From contig NVTY02000010.1 of the NCBI GenBank assembly GCA_002401765.2, positions 94,421 to 158,420 of the forward strand: 64,000 bases of DNA. Direction: 5' to 3'. Position numbers and translations under genes: made by a program. Below the pieces are notes generated by a model that did not search any database, was not told the origin of the DNA, and saw only the letters and a list, made by a program, of their open reading frames with translations. This document shows positions 36,992 to 46,349 of the stretch, piece after piece. Source of the DNA: Thiotrichaceae bacterium (GTDB lineage Bacteria; Pseudomonadota; Gammaproteobacteria; SZUA-140). The number at the start of each line of letters is the position of its first letter. Position 1 is the first letter of the stretch.

Positions 36992-37235
36992 CTATACACT
37001 CATGCCAAACTCTAGCCGAATAGTTGTTCCGTCTCCAACCTCGCTCTCAAGATAAATCTGTCAGTGCTGGCGTTAGCAGATACGTTTGACGATGGCGAGC
37101 CGGCTGCCGCTGTCGCCATTTTTGCGGCCGCGATAATAGCGTGTGAATAACTGTTCTAGCTGTTCGGGTGGGATTCCGGCAGCACTATCTTGAATTTTGA
37201 GCTGGCCACTATCGATGGTAATCACCACTGCGCTG
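36992..37235 (-). pseudogene. 3' remnant of a sensor histidine kinase
   Basis: End of a HATPase domain read on the minus strand: IQDSAAGIPPEQLEQLFTRY (the DxGxGIP G1 box and following F box), YRGRKNGDSGSRLAIVKRIC (a decayed GSGLGLAIV G2 box), then IYLESEVGDGTTIRLEFGMS to a natural stop. Two in-frame nonsense codons (TAA and TGA, both where CAA and TGG would be expected) interrupt it between the G2 box and the final strand, and the upstream part is missing after another stop. It lies directly downstream of the czcCBA-type operon, where CusS/CzcS kinases commonly sit, so it is probably the dead sensor of that operon. Confidence 0.75.
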
Positions 37236-37272
37236 CATCGTTATTGGGTGATAAGCCTCTGAATGCTCATCC

Positions 37273-40200
37273 CTACGCCTCCTGTTGTTGCGCTGAAACT
37301 CGAGCTTCACGGCCATACACCAATCGATACAATGCAGGCAGCACCACCAGGGTCAATAACGTCGATGAGATAATCCCGCCGATAACAACCGTGGCAAGTG
37401 GGCGCTGCACTTCCGAACCGATGCCGGTATTCAACGCCATCGGAATAAAGCCCAGCGCGGCTACTAAGGCGGTCATTAACACAGGGCGCAGGCGCGTTAA
37501 TGCGCCTTCAACAATGGCCTCATGCAAGGCTTGCCCACGCGCACGCAGGTCTTGAATAAATGAGACCATCACCAAACCATTCAACACGGCAATACCTGAA
37601 AGTGCGATAAAACCCACCGCCGCTGAAATTGAGAACGGAATATCGCGCAATAACAAGGCAACAATGCCACCCGTTAGTGCCAATGGCACGCCGGAAAAAA
37701 TAATGGCGGCATCTTTGATTGAACCCAAGGCCATAATGAGCAGGCCAATCACTAATAACAACGTGATCGGTACCACAATGGAAAGACGCTGCGTAGCGGA
37801 TTGAAGCTTCTGATAGGTGCCGCCATATTCCACCCAGTAACCCGCCGGTACATCAATATTTTGTTTAATCGCCTGTTGTATATCCTGCACAAAAGAACCC
37901 AGATCGCGGCCACGAACGTTGGCGGCAACCACGACACGACGTTTGCTATTTTCTCGATAGACCTGGTTATAGCCAATGACTAATTTCAATTCAGCGACTT
38001 CTTTCAGTGGCACATACAAACCATTAGCAAGCATGACCGGAAGATCAGACAGCCCATCGATATTGCTGCGCAGACGCTCGGGCAGTCGAACCACAATATC
38101 GGAACGACGGTCGCCTTCATATAGTTGGTTGGCCACAGTGCCGCCCAATGCCGTTGATAGCAGATCTTGCAATTGAACGATGCTGAGTCCATAACGTGCC
38201 ATTGCTTCACGTTTGGGTTCAATCGTCATTATCGGTAAACCGGTAGTTTGTTCTACCGCTACGTCGGCAGCACCCGGAATACTTTCGATCACCTTGCCCA
38301 CCTCATTACCTAATGCGATCAGCTGTTCAAAATCATCACCGAATATCTTAACCGCTACTTCCGATCGTACCCCAGAAATCAATTCGTTAAATCGCATCTG
38401 AATAGGTTGCAAAAACTCATAACGATTACCGGGAATAGGAGTTACTAAGGCTTCAAGTTCTGCGACGACATCCATTTTTGATCTGTTTGGATCAGGCCAT
38501 TCAGCACGCGGTTTTAGAATAATAAAGGTATCCGCAACACTGGGTGGCATCGGGTCTGTGGCGATTTCTGCGGTGCCTAGTTTGGAAAAAACTCTTTCTA
38601 CTTCCGCTAACTTTTCAATTTCTGGCTCTAGTACTTTTTGTAAACGTATGGCTTCGGTGAGTGAGGTGCCTGGAATACGCAAGGCATGCATGGCAATATC
38701 ACCTTCATCAAGGTTAGGTACAAACTCAGAACCAAGTTTGGGGATCAAAAAAGTGGAACCGATAACGAGCATGACAGCCCCTGTCACTACCGCCCATCTA
38801 AATCTCAGAGAGAGTGACAAAACGGGCTTGTAGATCGAAAGCGAGGCCTGTACGACCTTGCTTTTTTTCTCTTTGATCGGCTTCTTAAATAATATTGCAA
38901 CACCGGCTGGAATAAAGGTGATAGAGAGAATCATCGCGCTAACCAAAGCGATGATGACCGTGATCGCCATCGGATGAAACATTTTTCCTTCCACACCACT
39001 GAGTGCAAAAATAGGAATATAGACGGCGGTAATAATAAAGACGCCAAACAGTGCAGGGCGTATCACCTCACGGGTGGCTTCAAAAACGATAACCAAGCGT
39101 TCGCTGAGCGATAGACCCTCTTTACGATAATTTTGGCTCAAACGACGCATACAGTTTTCAACAATAATCACCGCACCATCAATGATCAAACCAAAATCCA
39201 GCGCGCCCAAACTCATCAGATTAGCACTGGTTTTTGTCTGCACCATACCGGTGATGGTCATTAACATGGCAATCGGAATCACCATTGCGGTTAATATTGC
39301 AGCACGAACATTACCTAAAAATAGAAACAGCACGACGATCACCAGCAGCGCACCTTCCAACAGGTTTTTCTGTACCGTCTCTAATGTTTTATCCACGAGA
39401 GTGGTGCGATTATATACTGCGGTGACGGTAATCCCTTCAGGCAGGCTGCTTTTAATTTCTTCCAATTTAATCGCGATATCATTGGCAACGGTACGGCTGT
39501 TCTCTCCAATCAACATCATCACGGTGCTCATCACAATCTCTCGACCATTCTGAGTGGCGGCCCCGGTGCGCAGCTCTTTGCCTAACGTTACGCTGGCAAC
39601 ATCTTTAATCCGCACGGGAATGCCTTGATGTTGGCGAATCACAATATTTTCCAGGTCACTCAGTGTGCTGGCTTGACCGGGTACACGCATCAACCACTGT
39701 GCGCCATTGTGTTCGATGAAACCAACACCGCGGTTGTTATTATTATTTTGTATCGCCTTAACAATGTCGTCATAGCCCATTTGATAAGCCAGTAACTTGG
39801 CCGGTTCAGGGGCGACTAATATCTCTTTCTTGAAACCACCAATGGGGTTGATCTCTGCCACACCCGCAACACGCATTAACTGCGGGCGAATAATCCAGTC
39901 GTGAGTTGAACGCAGATCCATCGGTGTAATCAGACTACCATCGCTGTTGGTCGCACCCGGTTCAGCATCGACAGTAAACATAAAAATCTCACCCAGCCCG
40001 GTCGCAATCGGGCCAAGGGTTGGTTCTAAGGAAGACGGCAGATTACCTTTTGCTGTACTAAGGCGCTCACTCACTAACTGCCGCGCAAAATAGATATCCG
40101 TGCCTTCTTCAAACACCACCGTCACTTGTGACAAGCCATAACGTGAAACAGAACGGGTATAGTCCAGTTTTGGCAGCCCCGTCATCGCGGTCTCAACCGG

Positions 40201-40401
40201 AAAACTCACCCGTTGCTCAGCTTCCAATGGGGTGTAACCTGGTGCGGCCGTATTGATGACCACCTGTACATTGGTAATGTCTGGTACCGCATCAATTGGT
40301 AGCTGAGTGAATTTCCAAACACCCAGCCCCATGACGATAATGACAATCGCCATCACCAACCCTCGACGTTCGAGGGAGAATTTTATAATTGCTTCTAACA
40401 T
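37273..40401 (-). CDS. czcA: Heavy-metal RND efflux pump, CzcA type
   Basis: Inner-membrane proton-driven pump of 1042 aa exporting divalent metal ions through a tripartite complex. RND architecture is evident: N-terminal helix, first large periplasmic loop, helix 4 with the motif DFGLIIDGAVIIVEN (D402, D408, E414), and the second loop with LGSEFVPNLDEGDIAMHALR. The DFG-x3-DGAV-x3-EN pattern is that of the zinc/cobalt/cadmium (HME1) group rather than the copper/silver CusA group. Third and last intact gene of the operon czcC-czcB-czcA; 12 bp separate it from czcB. The downstream sensor kinase is a pseudogene, so metal-responsive control of this pump may be altered. Confidence 0.92.
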   Translation of the reverse strand: MLEAIIKFSLERRGLVMAIVIIVMGLGVWKFTQLPIDAVPDITNVQVVINTAAPGYTPLEAEQRVSFPVETAMTGLPKLDYTRSVSRYGLSQVTVVFEEGTDIYFARQLVSERLSTAKGNLPSSLEPTLGPIATGLGEIFMFTVDAEPGATNSDGSLITPMDLRSTHDWIIRPQLMRVAGVAEINPIGGFKKEILVAPEPAKLLAYQMGYDDIVKAIQNNNNNRGVGFIEHNGAQWLMRVPGQASTLSDLENIVIRQHQGIPVRIKDVASVTLGKELRTGAATQNGREIVMSTVMMLIGENSRTVANDIAIKLEEIKSSLPEGITVTAVYNRTTLVDKTLETVQKNLLEGALLVIVVLFLFLGNVRAAILTAMVIPIAMLMTITGMVQTKTSANLMSLGALDFGLIIDGAVIIVENCMRRLSQNYRKEGLSLSERLVIVFEATREVIRPALFGVFIITAVYIPIFALSGVEGKMFHPMAITVIIALVSAMILSITFIPAGVAILFKKPIKEKKSKVVQASLSIYKPVLSLSLRFRWAVVTGAVMLVIGSTFLIPKLGSEFVPNLDEGDIAMHALRIPGTSLTEAIRLQKVLEPEIEKLAEVERVFSKLGTAEIATDPMPPSVADTFIILKPRAEWPDPNRSKMDVVAELEALVTPIPGNRYEFLQPIQMRFNELISGVRSEVAVKIFGDDFEQLIALGNEVGKVIESIPGAADVAVEQTTGLPIMTIEPKREAMARYGLSIVQLQDLLSTALGGTVANQLYEGDRRSDIVVRLPERLRSNIDGLSDLPVMLANGLYVPLKEVAELKLVIGYNQVYRENSKRRVVVAANVRGRDLGSFVQDIQQAIKQNIDVPAGYWVEYGGTYQKLQSATQRLSIVVPITLLLVIGLLIMALGSIKDAAIIFSGVPLALTGGIVALLLRDIPFSISAAVGFIALSGIAVLNGLVMVSFIQDLRARGQALHEAIVEGALTRLRPVLMTALVAALGFIPMALNTGIGSEVQRPLATVVIGGIISSTLLTLVVLPALYRLVYGREARVSAQQQEA

Positions 40402-40413
40402 GTTGCGTCGCCT

Positions 40414-41706
40414 TTAATGGTCATGAGATGCGCCGGACTTTTCAATATCGGCTTTGATGACGTAGCTGTTTTCACTCACATAACGAGTGCCGGATTCCAA
40501 ACCACCCAACACTTCAGCCCATTCACCGGCTTGCAGACCCAACTCAAGCATCCGTACCTCGTACTCTTCACCGATTTGAGCATAGACCACGGTAAAATCT
40601 CTAAAGGTTTGTAAGCCTGATCGTTTTACCGCTAACGTCGCGGTATGTTCTCCCACAGTGATATGGGCGCTAATGTGTCGGCCGGGGCGCAACTGACCCT
40701 TTTTGTTATCCAACACTACACGAACTTTGACGGATTGATCGGCCTCTGCCAGCGGATTAATTTGCGCAATTTTACCGTTGACCGTATAGCCGCTGGTGGT
40801 ATCGGTGACGGTAACCGGCGCGCCCATTTTCACTTGCGCCAGATCGGTGGGGAAAACGGACAGCTCCGCCCATACCGAGCGGTTATCCATGATGGTGAAG
40901 AGTTGACGGCCATCCGTCTGCTCACCAACATTGGCATCACGCTGGGTGATCACACCGCGAATCGGAGACGTAATAGTAAAAAGCTGCAAACTTTCGTTGC
41001 TTTCAACCGTGGCTAACTTTTGGCCTTTACGGACTTGCTCTCCCTGTGAAGCTGCGACAGATTTAATCGCACCATCAAACCTAGCGGTGATTTTTCGCAG
41101 TCGCTCGCTGTTCGCTACAATCTGGCCATAAACGCGGATGGTCTCCTGCATATCCACAGAACCGGCAACCGCCGTTCCGATTTCCAACGCTTCGGCGACG
41201 GCGGTTTCAATCTTGGTGCGGCCTTCAAAGTTATCGTATTCCCAAGTGTGAGTTACACCGTTATGCACTGCATTAATCGTTACGACAAATGAATGCGGTT
41301 CGTAGATAACCGTATCGCCACGCAAGGCATCGCCTTGTGGTGCAAAATTAATATCATCAACCTTGCCACCTAAACGGCTTAACTTGATATTGAGCTCCAA
41401 CTCATTCGGGCTAAGTGTCTTACCACTTTTTGTTGCCCAGGCGCGGAACTCCGGTGGCACACCTGTCTCGAAAATAGCCAGTTCAAGGGTAAAGTCGCCA
41501 TCGTTTAATAGTCGTCCTCGATGAGGACCTTTTTCTGGCTCTGCCTCATGTTCCGACAAAGCCGTTTCACCATGACCGCCTTTGGAGGACATCGCTTGTT
41601 CTGAATTCGTACCACCACAAGCGGTCAAAAATGAGACTAATAGTAGCGGTAATCCAATTCGGCATGCGAGAGCATATTTCATTGTATTATTCATTTGGAA
41701 CCTCAT
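40414..41706 (-). CDS. czcB: RND periplasmic adaptor, CzcB type, lipoprotein
   Basis: Membrane-fusion subunit of the metal efflux pump, 430 aa. Signal with lipobox (LLLVSFLTACGG), then a His/Glu-rich N-terminal extension (GGHGETALSEHEAEPEKGPHR, likely metal-contacting), a CzcB-specific N-terminal beta domain (NDGDFTLELAIFETGVPPEF), lipoyl halves (KSVAASQGEQVRKGQKLATV, ITSPIRGVITQRDANVG), and barrel and membrane-proximal domains to an acidic-His end (SGASHDH). The long N-terminal domain is typical for the CzcB rather than CusB branch. The start overlaps the czcC stop (ATGA). Possible internal starts at codons 5 and 9 would keep the lipobox. Confidence 0.9.
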   Translation of the reverse strand: MRFQMNNTMKYALACRIGLPLLLVSFLTACGGTNSEQAMSSKGGHGETALSEHEAEPEKGPHRGRLLNDGDFTLELAIFETGVPPEFRAWATKSGKTLSPNELELNIKLSRLGGKVDDINFAPQGDALRGDTVIYEPHSFVVTINAVHNGVTHTWEYDNFEGRTKIETAVAEALEIGTAVAGSVDMQETIRVYGQIVANSERLRKITARFDGAIKSVAASQGEQVRKGQKLATVESNESLQLFTITSPIRGVITQRDANVGEQTDGRQLFTIMDNRSVWAELSVFPTDLAQVKMGAPVTVTDTTSGYTVNGKIAQINPLAEADQSVKVRVVLDNKKGQLRPGRHISAHITVGEHTATLAVKRSGLQTFRDFTVVYAQIGEEYEVRMLELGLQAGEWAEVLGGLESGTRYVSENSYVIKADIEKSGASHDH

Positions 41707-43007
41707 AATGTTGTCTTCACTTGCGCAATGCGTACGCCGGTCAGTCGTTCAATTTCAATGATGTTGCGATGAGCATCAATGCTGGCTTCAACCAATGCAT
41801 TGTGTGCGTCTAACAATTCTGCCTGGACGCTACGCAGTTCCAAATAGCTGTAGCGCCCAAGGTTATAGGCTCGACGAGTTTCTGTGAGTGCCCGCTCAAG
41901 GGGCGGGATAATCTCACCACGTACGGCCTCGATGACATGCAGGCTGTGCTGCAGCTTTTCATGTATCACGAAGAGTGCGGTTTCAATACGAATGCGTGCG
42001 GCCTGTTCTTCACTGCTGGTTTTAGCCAAGTTGGCGCGGGCTGTGGCAATGCGACCGGGATTACGTGTGCGTTCACCAAAAGGGATGCTAATGCCAGCAA
42101 CAAAGGCTTGATCATTGCCATTGTTGGTATGACGAATCCCGGCATTAACACGCCAACTGGCTTTGTTTTGAGCCAGTGCGAGCTTTAATGCCGCTTTTTT
42201 TAACAACTGATCTGACAATAGCCGGGCGAATTCAGGATTTTGCGGTAGCTGAGATTTAAGTGTTTCAAATGATGCCACTTTGGGAAAGTGGGTAATATCG
42301 CCCTTAACCCGCGCAAACGTGGGTATTGTCTCGCCCCACTGGGCAGCCAATTGCCGATTCGCGGAGCGCAACTCATGTTCAATGTCTTCGCGTTGTAGTT
42401 TTCTGCGGGCTAATTCTGCTTGTGCCCTGGAGAGTTCTGCTTCGGGTGTTTTACCAGCTTTTACGCGCTTGGAGACTGATTTAATCGTCTCTTTTGCAAG
42501 TTGAATCGTTTTGTCTGCATTCACCTCTCGCGCTTGGTAGGCCAAACTAACAAGATAAAGACGTGCGGTTTCAGCCGCTGCATCGAGCTGTTTTAACGCC
42601 GCTTCAACTTTGATTAAAGATGAACCGGCATGGGCGGCATCAACGTAGCGCTGGCGGGTTCCGCGCTCAAGCACCCAGCCAATACTGAGCGTCGCTTGTG
42701 CGCCATCCATACCTTTGTTATTGCCGGTACCTAACACATCTTCCAGTTGGAAACTCAATTCAGGGCTGGGGGCCACCCCCGCTTGCTGTACTCGCCCTTG
42801 CTGTGCTTTCAATTGATAATCAAAGGCTCGTAAGTTCGGGTTGTGTTCAATGGTTTTAATAACGGCTTCATGTAAACTGATCGTGCGCTTGTCAATCTCT
42901 AAAGCAGCGGCTACGGTACTTGTCGCTACGATTGAACTCAGTAATACCAAACCAAAGGTAGCCGACCGCGTAGCCGTTTGTCTTGGCATAAGAAAAGATA
43001 CCCACAT
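41703..43007 (-). CDS. czcC: Outer-membrane efflux protein, CzcC type (TolC family)
   Basis: Outer-membrane channel of the metal efflux complex, about 434 aa. After a signal region (FGLVLLSSIVATSTVAAALE) come two OEP repeats with the typical helical-barrel pattern: VIKTIEHNPNLRAFDYQLKA, LERGTRQRYVDAAHAGS, and later LTETRRAYNLGRYSYLELRS and ALVEASIDAHRNIIEIERLT. The nominal frame begins at 43037, but the ATG at 43007 has AAGGAG at ideal distance and is chosen. First gene of the pump operon; its stop overlaps the adaptor gene start. Confidence 0.88.
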   Translation of the reverse strand: MWVSFLMPRQTATRSATFGLVLLSSIVATSTVAAALEIDKRTISLHEAVIKTIEHNPNLRAFDYQLKAQQGRVQQAGVAPSPELSFQLEDVLGTGNNKGMDGAQATLSIGWVLERGTRQRYVDAAHAGSSLIKVEAALKQLDAAAETARLYLVSLAYQAREVNADKTIQLAKETIKSVSKRVKAGKTPEAELSRAQAELARRKLQREDIEHELRSANRQLAAQWGETIPTFARVKGDITHFPKVASFETLKSQLPQNPEFARLLSDQLLKKAALKLALAQNKASWRVNAGIRHTNNGNDQAFVAGISIPFGERTRNPGRIATARANLAKTSSEEQAARIRIETALFVIHEKLQHSLHVIEAVRGEIIPPLERALTETRRAYNLGRYSYLELRSVQAELLDAHNALVEASIDAHRNIIEIERLTGVRIAQVKTTL

Positions 43008-43263
43008 TACAAACTCCTTGTGCACGCTTGCCACCATGCAGACGTAATAACTTATTGCAAAAAATATAGTTGGCTTCTGGTTTCATGAAACGCTGCAGTG
43101 CAGCGTTCAGCAGTCGAATGAAAACAGAGCAAATACGAAAAAACTGCTAAAGGGCGTTCTTCTGAGATAAACAATTTGATGGATGCTAGCCACAAAAAAG
43201 CATGGCAAAAAAACAACGTAGAAAGCCTGGCGCTATGCTACGGCAAACGTTCTCAGAAGGGTG

Positions 43264-43698
43264 CTAGTACTGCGGGGGTGCCCGTAAAGGCGGGGAAAGG
43301 CGGTAGTCGCTATGAAAAATGAGTTTACTCTCTCGGCAGCGTTGAACCAACTGCCGTGAAGAGATAAATGTCATCAAGGTAAAAAAGAGCGCGAATAGCG
43401 CTATCGCAAAAACGCTGTGATGGGTGTTTTTCAAGACGCCATCGGGGCTGATATCGACCTCGGATACGACGCCATCATGGTGGTCGTCGTGAGAGGTGTC
43501 GTGAGTAAAATGGGCGGTACTCAAATGGCGATGGTTACCGGCGTCATCAGTGGAATGAAGATGACTTTGGTGATTATCATGCCCGTGATCGAGATTATGA
43601 ACGTGCAGTTTAGCGCCCTGCGTGCACAGCAGAGCCAAAGAGAGCAATAAGCTGCACAATAGCAATGTTCGTCTGTTTATTCGGCGAAAAAAATCCAT
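43264..43698 (-). CDS. Histidine-rich membrane protein upstream of czcCBA
   Basis: About 144 aa. An N-terminal hydrophobic segment (LLLCSLLLSLALLCTQGA) is followed by a histidine-rich periplasmic stretch (LHVHNLDHGHDNHQSHLH and HLSTAHFTHDTSHDDHHDG), then a second hydrophobic helix (VFAIALFALFFTLMTFI) and a basic C-terminus. This resembles small His-rich accessory proteins such as CzcI/CzcJ-like or DUF2946-type proteins at metal-efflux loci, which buffer or sense metals; the exact family is not certain. The frame begins at a TTG, but the ATG at 43698 is preferred. It lies between copD and czcC on the same strand, supporting a metal role. Confidence 0.7.
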   Translation of the reverse strand: MDFFRRINRRTLLLCSLLLSLALLCTQGAKLHVHNLDHGHDNHQSHLHSTDDAGNHRHLSTAHFTHDTSHDDHHDGVVSEVDISPDGVLKNTHHSVFAIALFALFFTLMTFISSRQLVQRCRESKLIFHSDYRLSPPLRAPPQY

Positions 43699-43770
43699 AA
43701 TCAAATCAGTCTATACAATTGACAGGCTAAAAACAATGCTGAGGGGCGTACCCCTTGTGCTTGTGCCTAT

Positions 43771-44670
43771 TTAGTGTTCTCCAGGCCCCTGTATACCAAG
43801 GGCTGCTGCCATGCAGATAATGGTGATGAAGAGCAGTGCGTCGAGTGTCAGCACCCGCTGAAAGCGCCCGCTGGTGGCTGGTTTGCCGCTCATCGCGGGG
43901 ATAATGATGAAGCGGTTGCTGGCACCGATCGCCATCATCATGGCAACAAATCCGAGTTTAATGATGAGCGTGATGCCGTAGTCTGTCTGCCATAGCTCGG
44001 CAATGGTCTCGAGACGGTGCCATGCGTTGAGTAACCCCGTGCTGATCACCAGCGCAAGGGCGACGGTGGCGAGTGAGGAGAGGCGCTCCGCGCTGCTGTA
44101 GATGATGTGATGCAGTGCATCGCCTTGTTGGCGTAAGCGGGTGATGATGACAAGATAGGCGATAACTGCGCCGCCCCACAGGCAACCGCCGATGATATGG
44201 AGGCTGTTGGTTAAGTTGTCCAGCGTGAACTGCCCTTCATCCCCCGCATGGCTAGCCGCGCTAATATAGAAGGCGATAGCCGCGCTTGCTGCAATCAACA
44301 GTATGCAGCCGAGTGAAGGTGTCTTTTTGCGGATGAAGAGCCAGGTAGTGACCATGATGGCAAGTGCGATGGCGCGCCCTGTCCACAAGCTGCCGAAGTG
44401 ACTTTTTTCGACCACTTTTTCCATAAAAGGAAAGGCTTCAAATAGCGGGACATCGGCCATGGTGGCGGTGCGCATCAGCAGTACGGCTGCGGTGGTGAAT
44501 AGCAGCGTGATGAATGCGCCATCCAGCATGACGCGTAGTTTGGGTTGCACTAAGGTGCGGGCGTGGTGGTCGTTGAGTAGCCAGATAAAGGCGGCGCTTG
44601 CGCCGATAATGGACGCAAGCGCAAAGCGGTCAAGCGCGATCAGAATGGTATGCAGTAGCGAAAGCTCCAT
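43771..44670 (-). CDS. copD: CopD-family copper resistance membrane protein
   Basis: 299-aa polytopic membrane protein with about eight helices. The CopD (PF05425) core is visible: SLWTGRAIALAIMVTTWLF, LTNSLHIIGGCLWGGAVIAY, SSLATVALALVISTGLLNAW, YGITLIIKLGFVAMMMAIGA. Conserved His residues within the helices could bind copper. CopD works with the periplasmic CopC in copper uptake or handling. The gene follows copC by 19 bp on the same strand, the usual order. A His-rich gene and czcCBA follow, making a mixed copper and divalent-metal block. Confidence 0.88.
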   Translation of the reverse strand: MELSLLHTILIALDRFALASIIGASAAFIWLLNDHHARTLVQPKLRVMLDGAFITLLFTTAAVLLMRTATMADVPLFEAFPFMEKVVEKSHFGSLWTGRAIALAIMVTTWLFIRKKTPSLGCILLIAASAAIAFYISAASHAGDEGQFTLDNLTNSLHIIGGCLWGGAVIAYLVIITRLRQQGDALHHIIYSSAERLSSLATVALALVISTGLLNAWHRLETIAELWQTDYGITLIIKLGFVAMMMAIGASNRFIIIPAMSGKPATSGRFQRVLTLDALLFITIICMAAALGIQGPGEH

Positions 44671-44689
44671 TGATAACGCTTATTGCGGG

Positions 44690-45058
44690 TTATTTAACAC
44701 TGAAGTGGCTATTGCCCTTAATGCGATGGCCATCATGCGCGACGATATTCCATTTGATTTTATAGGTGCCCGCTGGCAGTGGTTTTAATGTTACCTTAAG
44801 TGTTTTAGGGTCATCATTGATATGGCTGATCTCACCATCGTCCATACGAGTGCCGTCTTCACGCTTGACCTCAATCTTGCTCCAGTCCGTTTCGACACCA
44901 CCACTGAACCACAGTTGCAGGCTTTCAGGGGCAGGTGAAACTGCCTCCCCTTTTGCAGGGATGCTTTTGTCGAGATGCACATGTCCCCATGAAACAAGCG
45001 GAAAAATGAGCAGTAACAACAGGCTGCTATAGAGGGATGCTCTTTTGACTGTATTCAT
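44690..45058 (-). CDS. copC: CopC-family periplasmic copper-binding protein
   Basis: About 122 aa. Signal peptide ends in LVSWG, so the mature protein would begin HVHLDKSIPAKGE with an N-terminal histidine, as required for the CopC Cu(II) site. The C-terminal block YKIKWNIVAHDGHRIKGNSH supplies the conserved Asp and His. The methionine-rich Cu(I) site of some CopC proteins is absent, so this is the Cu(II)-only class, as far as can be judged. The ATG at 45058 has AAGGA nine bases upstream and is preferred to the frame start at 45091. copD follows immediately. Confidence 0.88.
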   Translation of the reverse strand: MNTVKRASLYSSLLLLLIFPLVSWGHVHLDKSIPAKGEAVSPAPESLQLWFSGGVETDWSKIEVKREDGTRMDDGEISHINDDPKTLKVTLKPLPAGTYKIKWNIVAHDGHRIKGNSHFSVK

Positions 45059-45138
45059 TACAATGTCCTTGCTGTTAGGTCTCTTCATCATATCGCGTCA
45101 TGATTGAAAAAACATGTTTACTATCCACTGAACAGGCC

Positions 45139-45720
45139 CTAGTTACCCTTATGGTTTAGGTGGAATTGTCCATCTTCTCGGAATGTTCCTTGTATTAGCG
45201 TGTAATCAAAGTGTTCACCATCTTCATTAATAGAGCCAACACCGTCAGTTTCAAGAAAGCCATCTTGCAATGTGAAGTAGAGTTTGTCACCACTCACGGT
45301 GCCATGCATCTGCTTGGTCGCCATGCCAAAGCGATTAAAGCCGGTCGCGATGATTTTTTTACCTTTTTGTATCACCTCAAACTTGGTGCCGCTATCATCG
45401 TACCAGGTGCCACTCATCTTGAGCGTAGGAGGCAGAATAATGTCTGGCAAGGCGACAGACATTATCTTGGCTGGCGCGTTAGCATCGACTTCGGATGAGG
45501 GTTTAGGCGCCGGTTTTGGCGTGGGGGTAGCCGCTTCAGTCTCTGGCGCAGGCTCAGTTGCGGGGGTGACGGGTGCCTCATCAAGGAAAAGCGTTGCGGA
45601 GAGCATGAGCATCATGACAATGCCTGCCGCGATCATGCTGTTTTTTAAAGACTTGCTTTTCGCTGGTGCGGGTTCATTAGTGGGCGTGTTATTTGAAGAG
45701 GGGGTGTTGCTGTCAGCCAT
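45139..45720 (-). CDS. Membrane-anchored protein with proline-rich linker, unknown function
   Basis: 193 aa. A polar N-terminus (PSSNNTPTNEPAPAKSKS) precedes one membrane helix (MIAAGIVMMLMLSATLFL), then a Pro/Ala/Glu/Thr-rich linker (ATEPAPETEAATPTPKPAPK) and a C-terminal beta-rich domain (MSGTWYDDSGTKFEVIQKGK, MHGTVSGDKLYFTLQDG, GTFREDGQFHLNH). The last domain looks like a small lipocalin-like or DUF-type barrel that would sit in the periplasm on a flexible tether. No family recognised. It is upstream of copC in the same direction with an 80-bp gap, so a metal-related role is possible but unsupported by residues. Confidence 0.65.
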   Translation of the reverse strand: MADSNTPSSNNTPTNEPAPAKSKSLKNSMIAAGIVMMLMLSATLFLDEAPVTPATEPAPETEAATPTPKPAPKPSSEVDANAPAKIMSVALPDIILPPTLKMSGTWYDDSGTKFEVIQKGKKIIATGFNRFGMATKQMHGTVSGDKLYFTLQDGFLETDGVGSINEDGEHFDYTLIQGTFREDGQFHLNHKGN

Positions 45721-45821
45721 TTCAAAGTTCTCGGGTTGAATTGTTTGGTTTTATAGCCCTAGGCTAAATATATTGGTCTTGTTAATTTCAAGAGGGCTTT
45801 ATGCTACGTTATTACTGATTA

Positions 45822-46349
45822 ATGTTTAACAGTGCTGATGGTAAACGAATGGAAAAGCGGGGGGAAGGGGGGAGGTTAAAAGTAGCCGTAATATGGGGCT
45901 TACTGGGCGTCATGGTGCTTTTGAGTGGTTGTGCCACTCATTCAATCTTTAGCTCGTACCCTGCGCAGATGGAAAGTATCAAACTTCAGGTTTCCATTGG
46001 TGATTTTAGCGGTGCTCAAGAGGCGCTAGCGAGAAAAAGCAAGGGCGCTGATAAAATACTCTATTTGATGGAGCGTGGGCGTATCTCTCAGATCGCAGGC
46101 GATAGCGAAATGAGTATTCGGGATTTTCAGCTTGTCCTGGCGGAATTTGAGGCCAAGGAAGAGGCCGTAAAGATTTCGGCGCGCGGGATGGCAGTAGTGC
46201 TGGTGCTGTGATGCCCAATGAAAATGCAATTCCGTACCGGGGGGATACCTATGAACGGATTTTTGTTCATAGTTTTCAAGCGCTGAATTTCCTTGGTGAG
46301 CGAAACCCTGAGGCGGCTGGAGTAGAGGTGCGGCGCGCTAACCTAGCGC
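45822..46349 (+). pseudogene. Truncated, frameshifted COG3014-type lipoprotein gene
   Basis: 5' part of a TPR-containing lipoprotein of the COG3014 family, which usually neighbours lpoB. Signal and lipobox are intact (VMVLLSGCATHSIFSSYPAQ), followed by KSKGADKILYLMERGRISQI and the TPR-like RDFQLVLAEFEA. Near 46190 the frame shifts by one base; the next frame continues correctly with MPNENAIPYRGDTYERIFVH and EAAGVEVRRANLAQ. Homology stops abruptly at 46349, where lpoB signal sequence begins in another frame. The remaining half of the gene, and anything between it and lpoB, has been deleted. Non-functional as it stands. Confidence 0.8.

Noticed and set aside
37273..40401. Calling the RND pump CusA (copper/silver)
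   Set aside because: The helix-4 motif is DFGLIIDGAVIIVEN, the pattern of Zn/Co/Cd pumps, and the adaptor is of the CzcB type.
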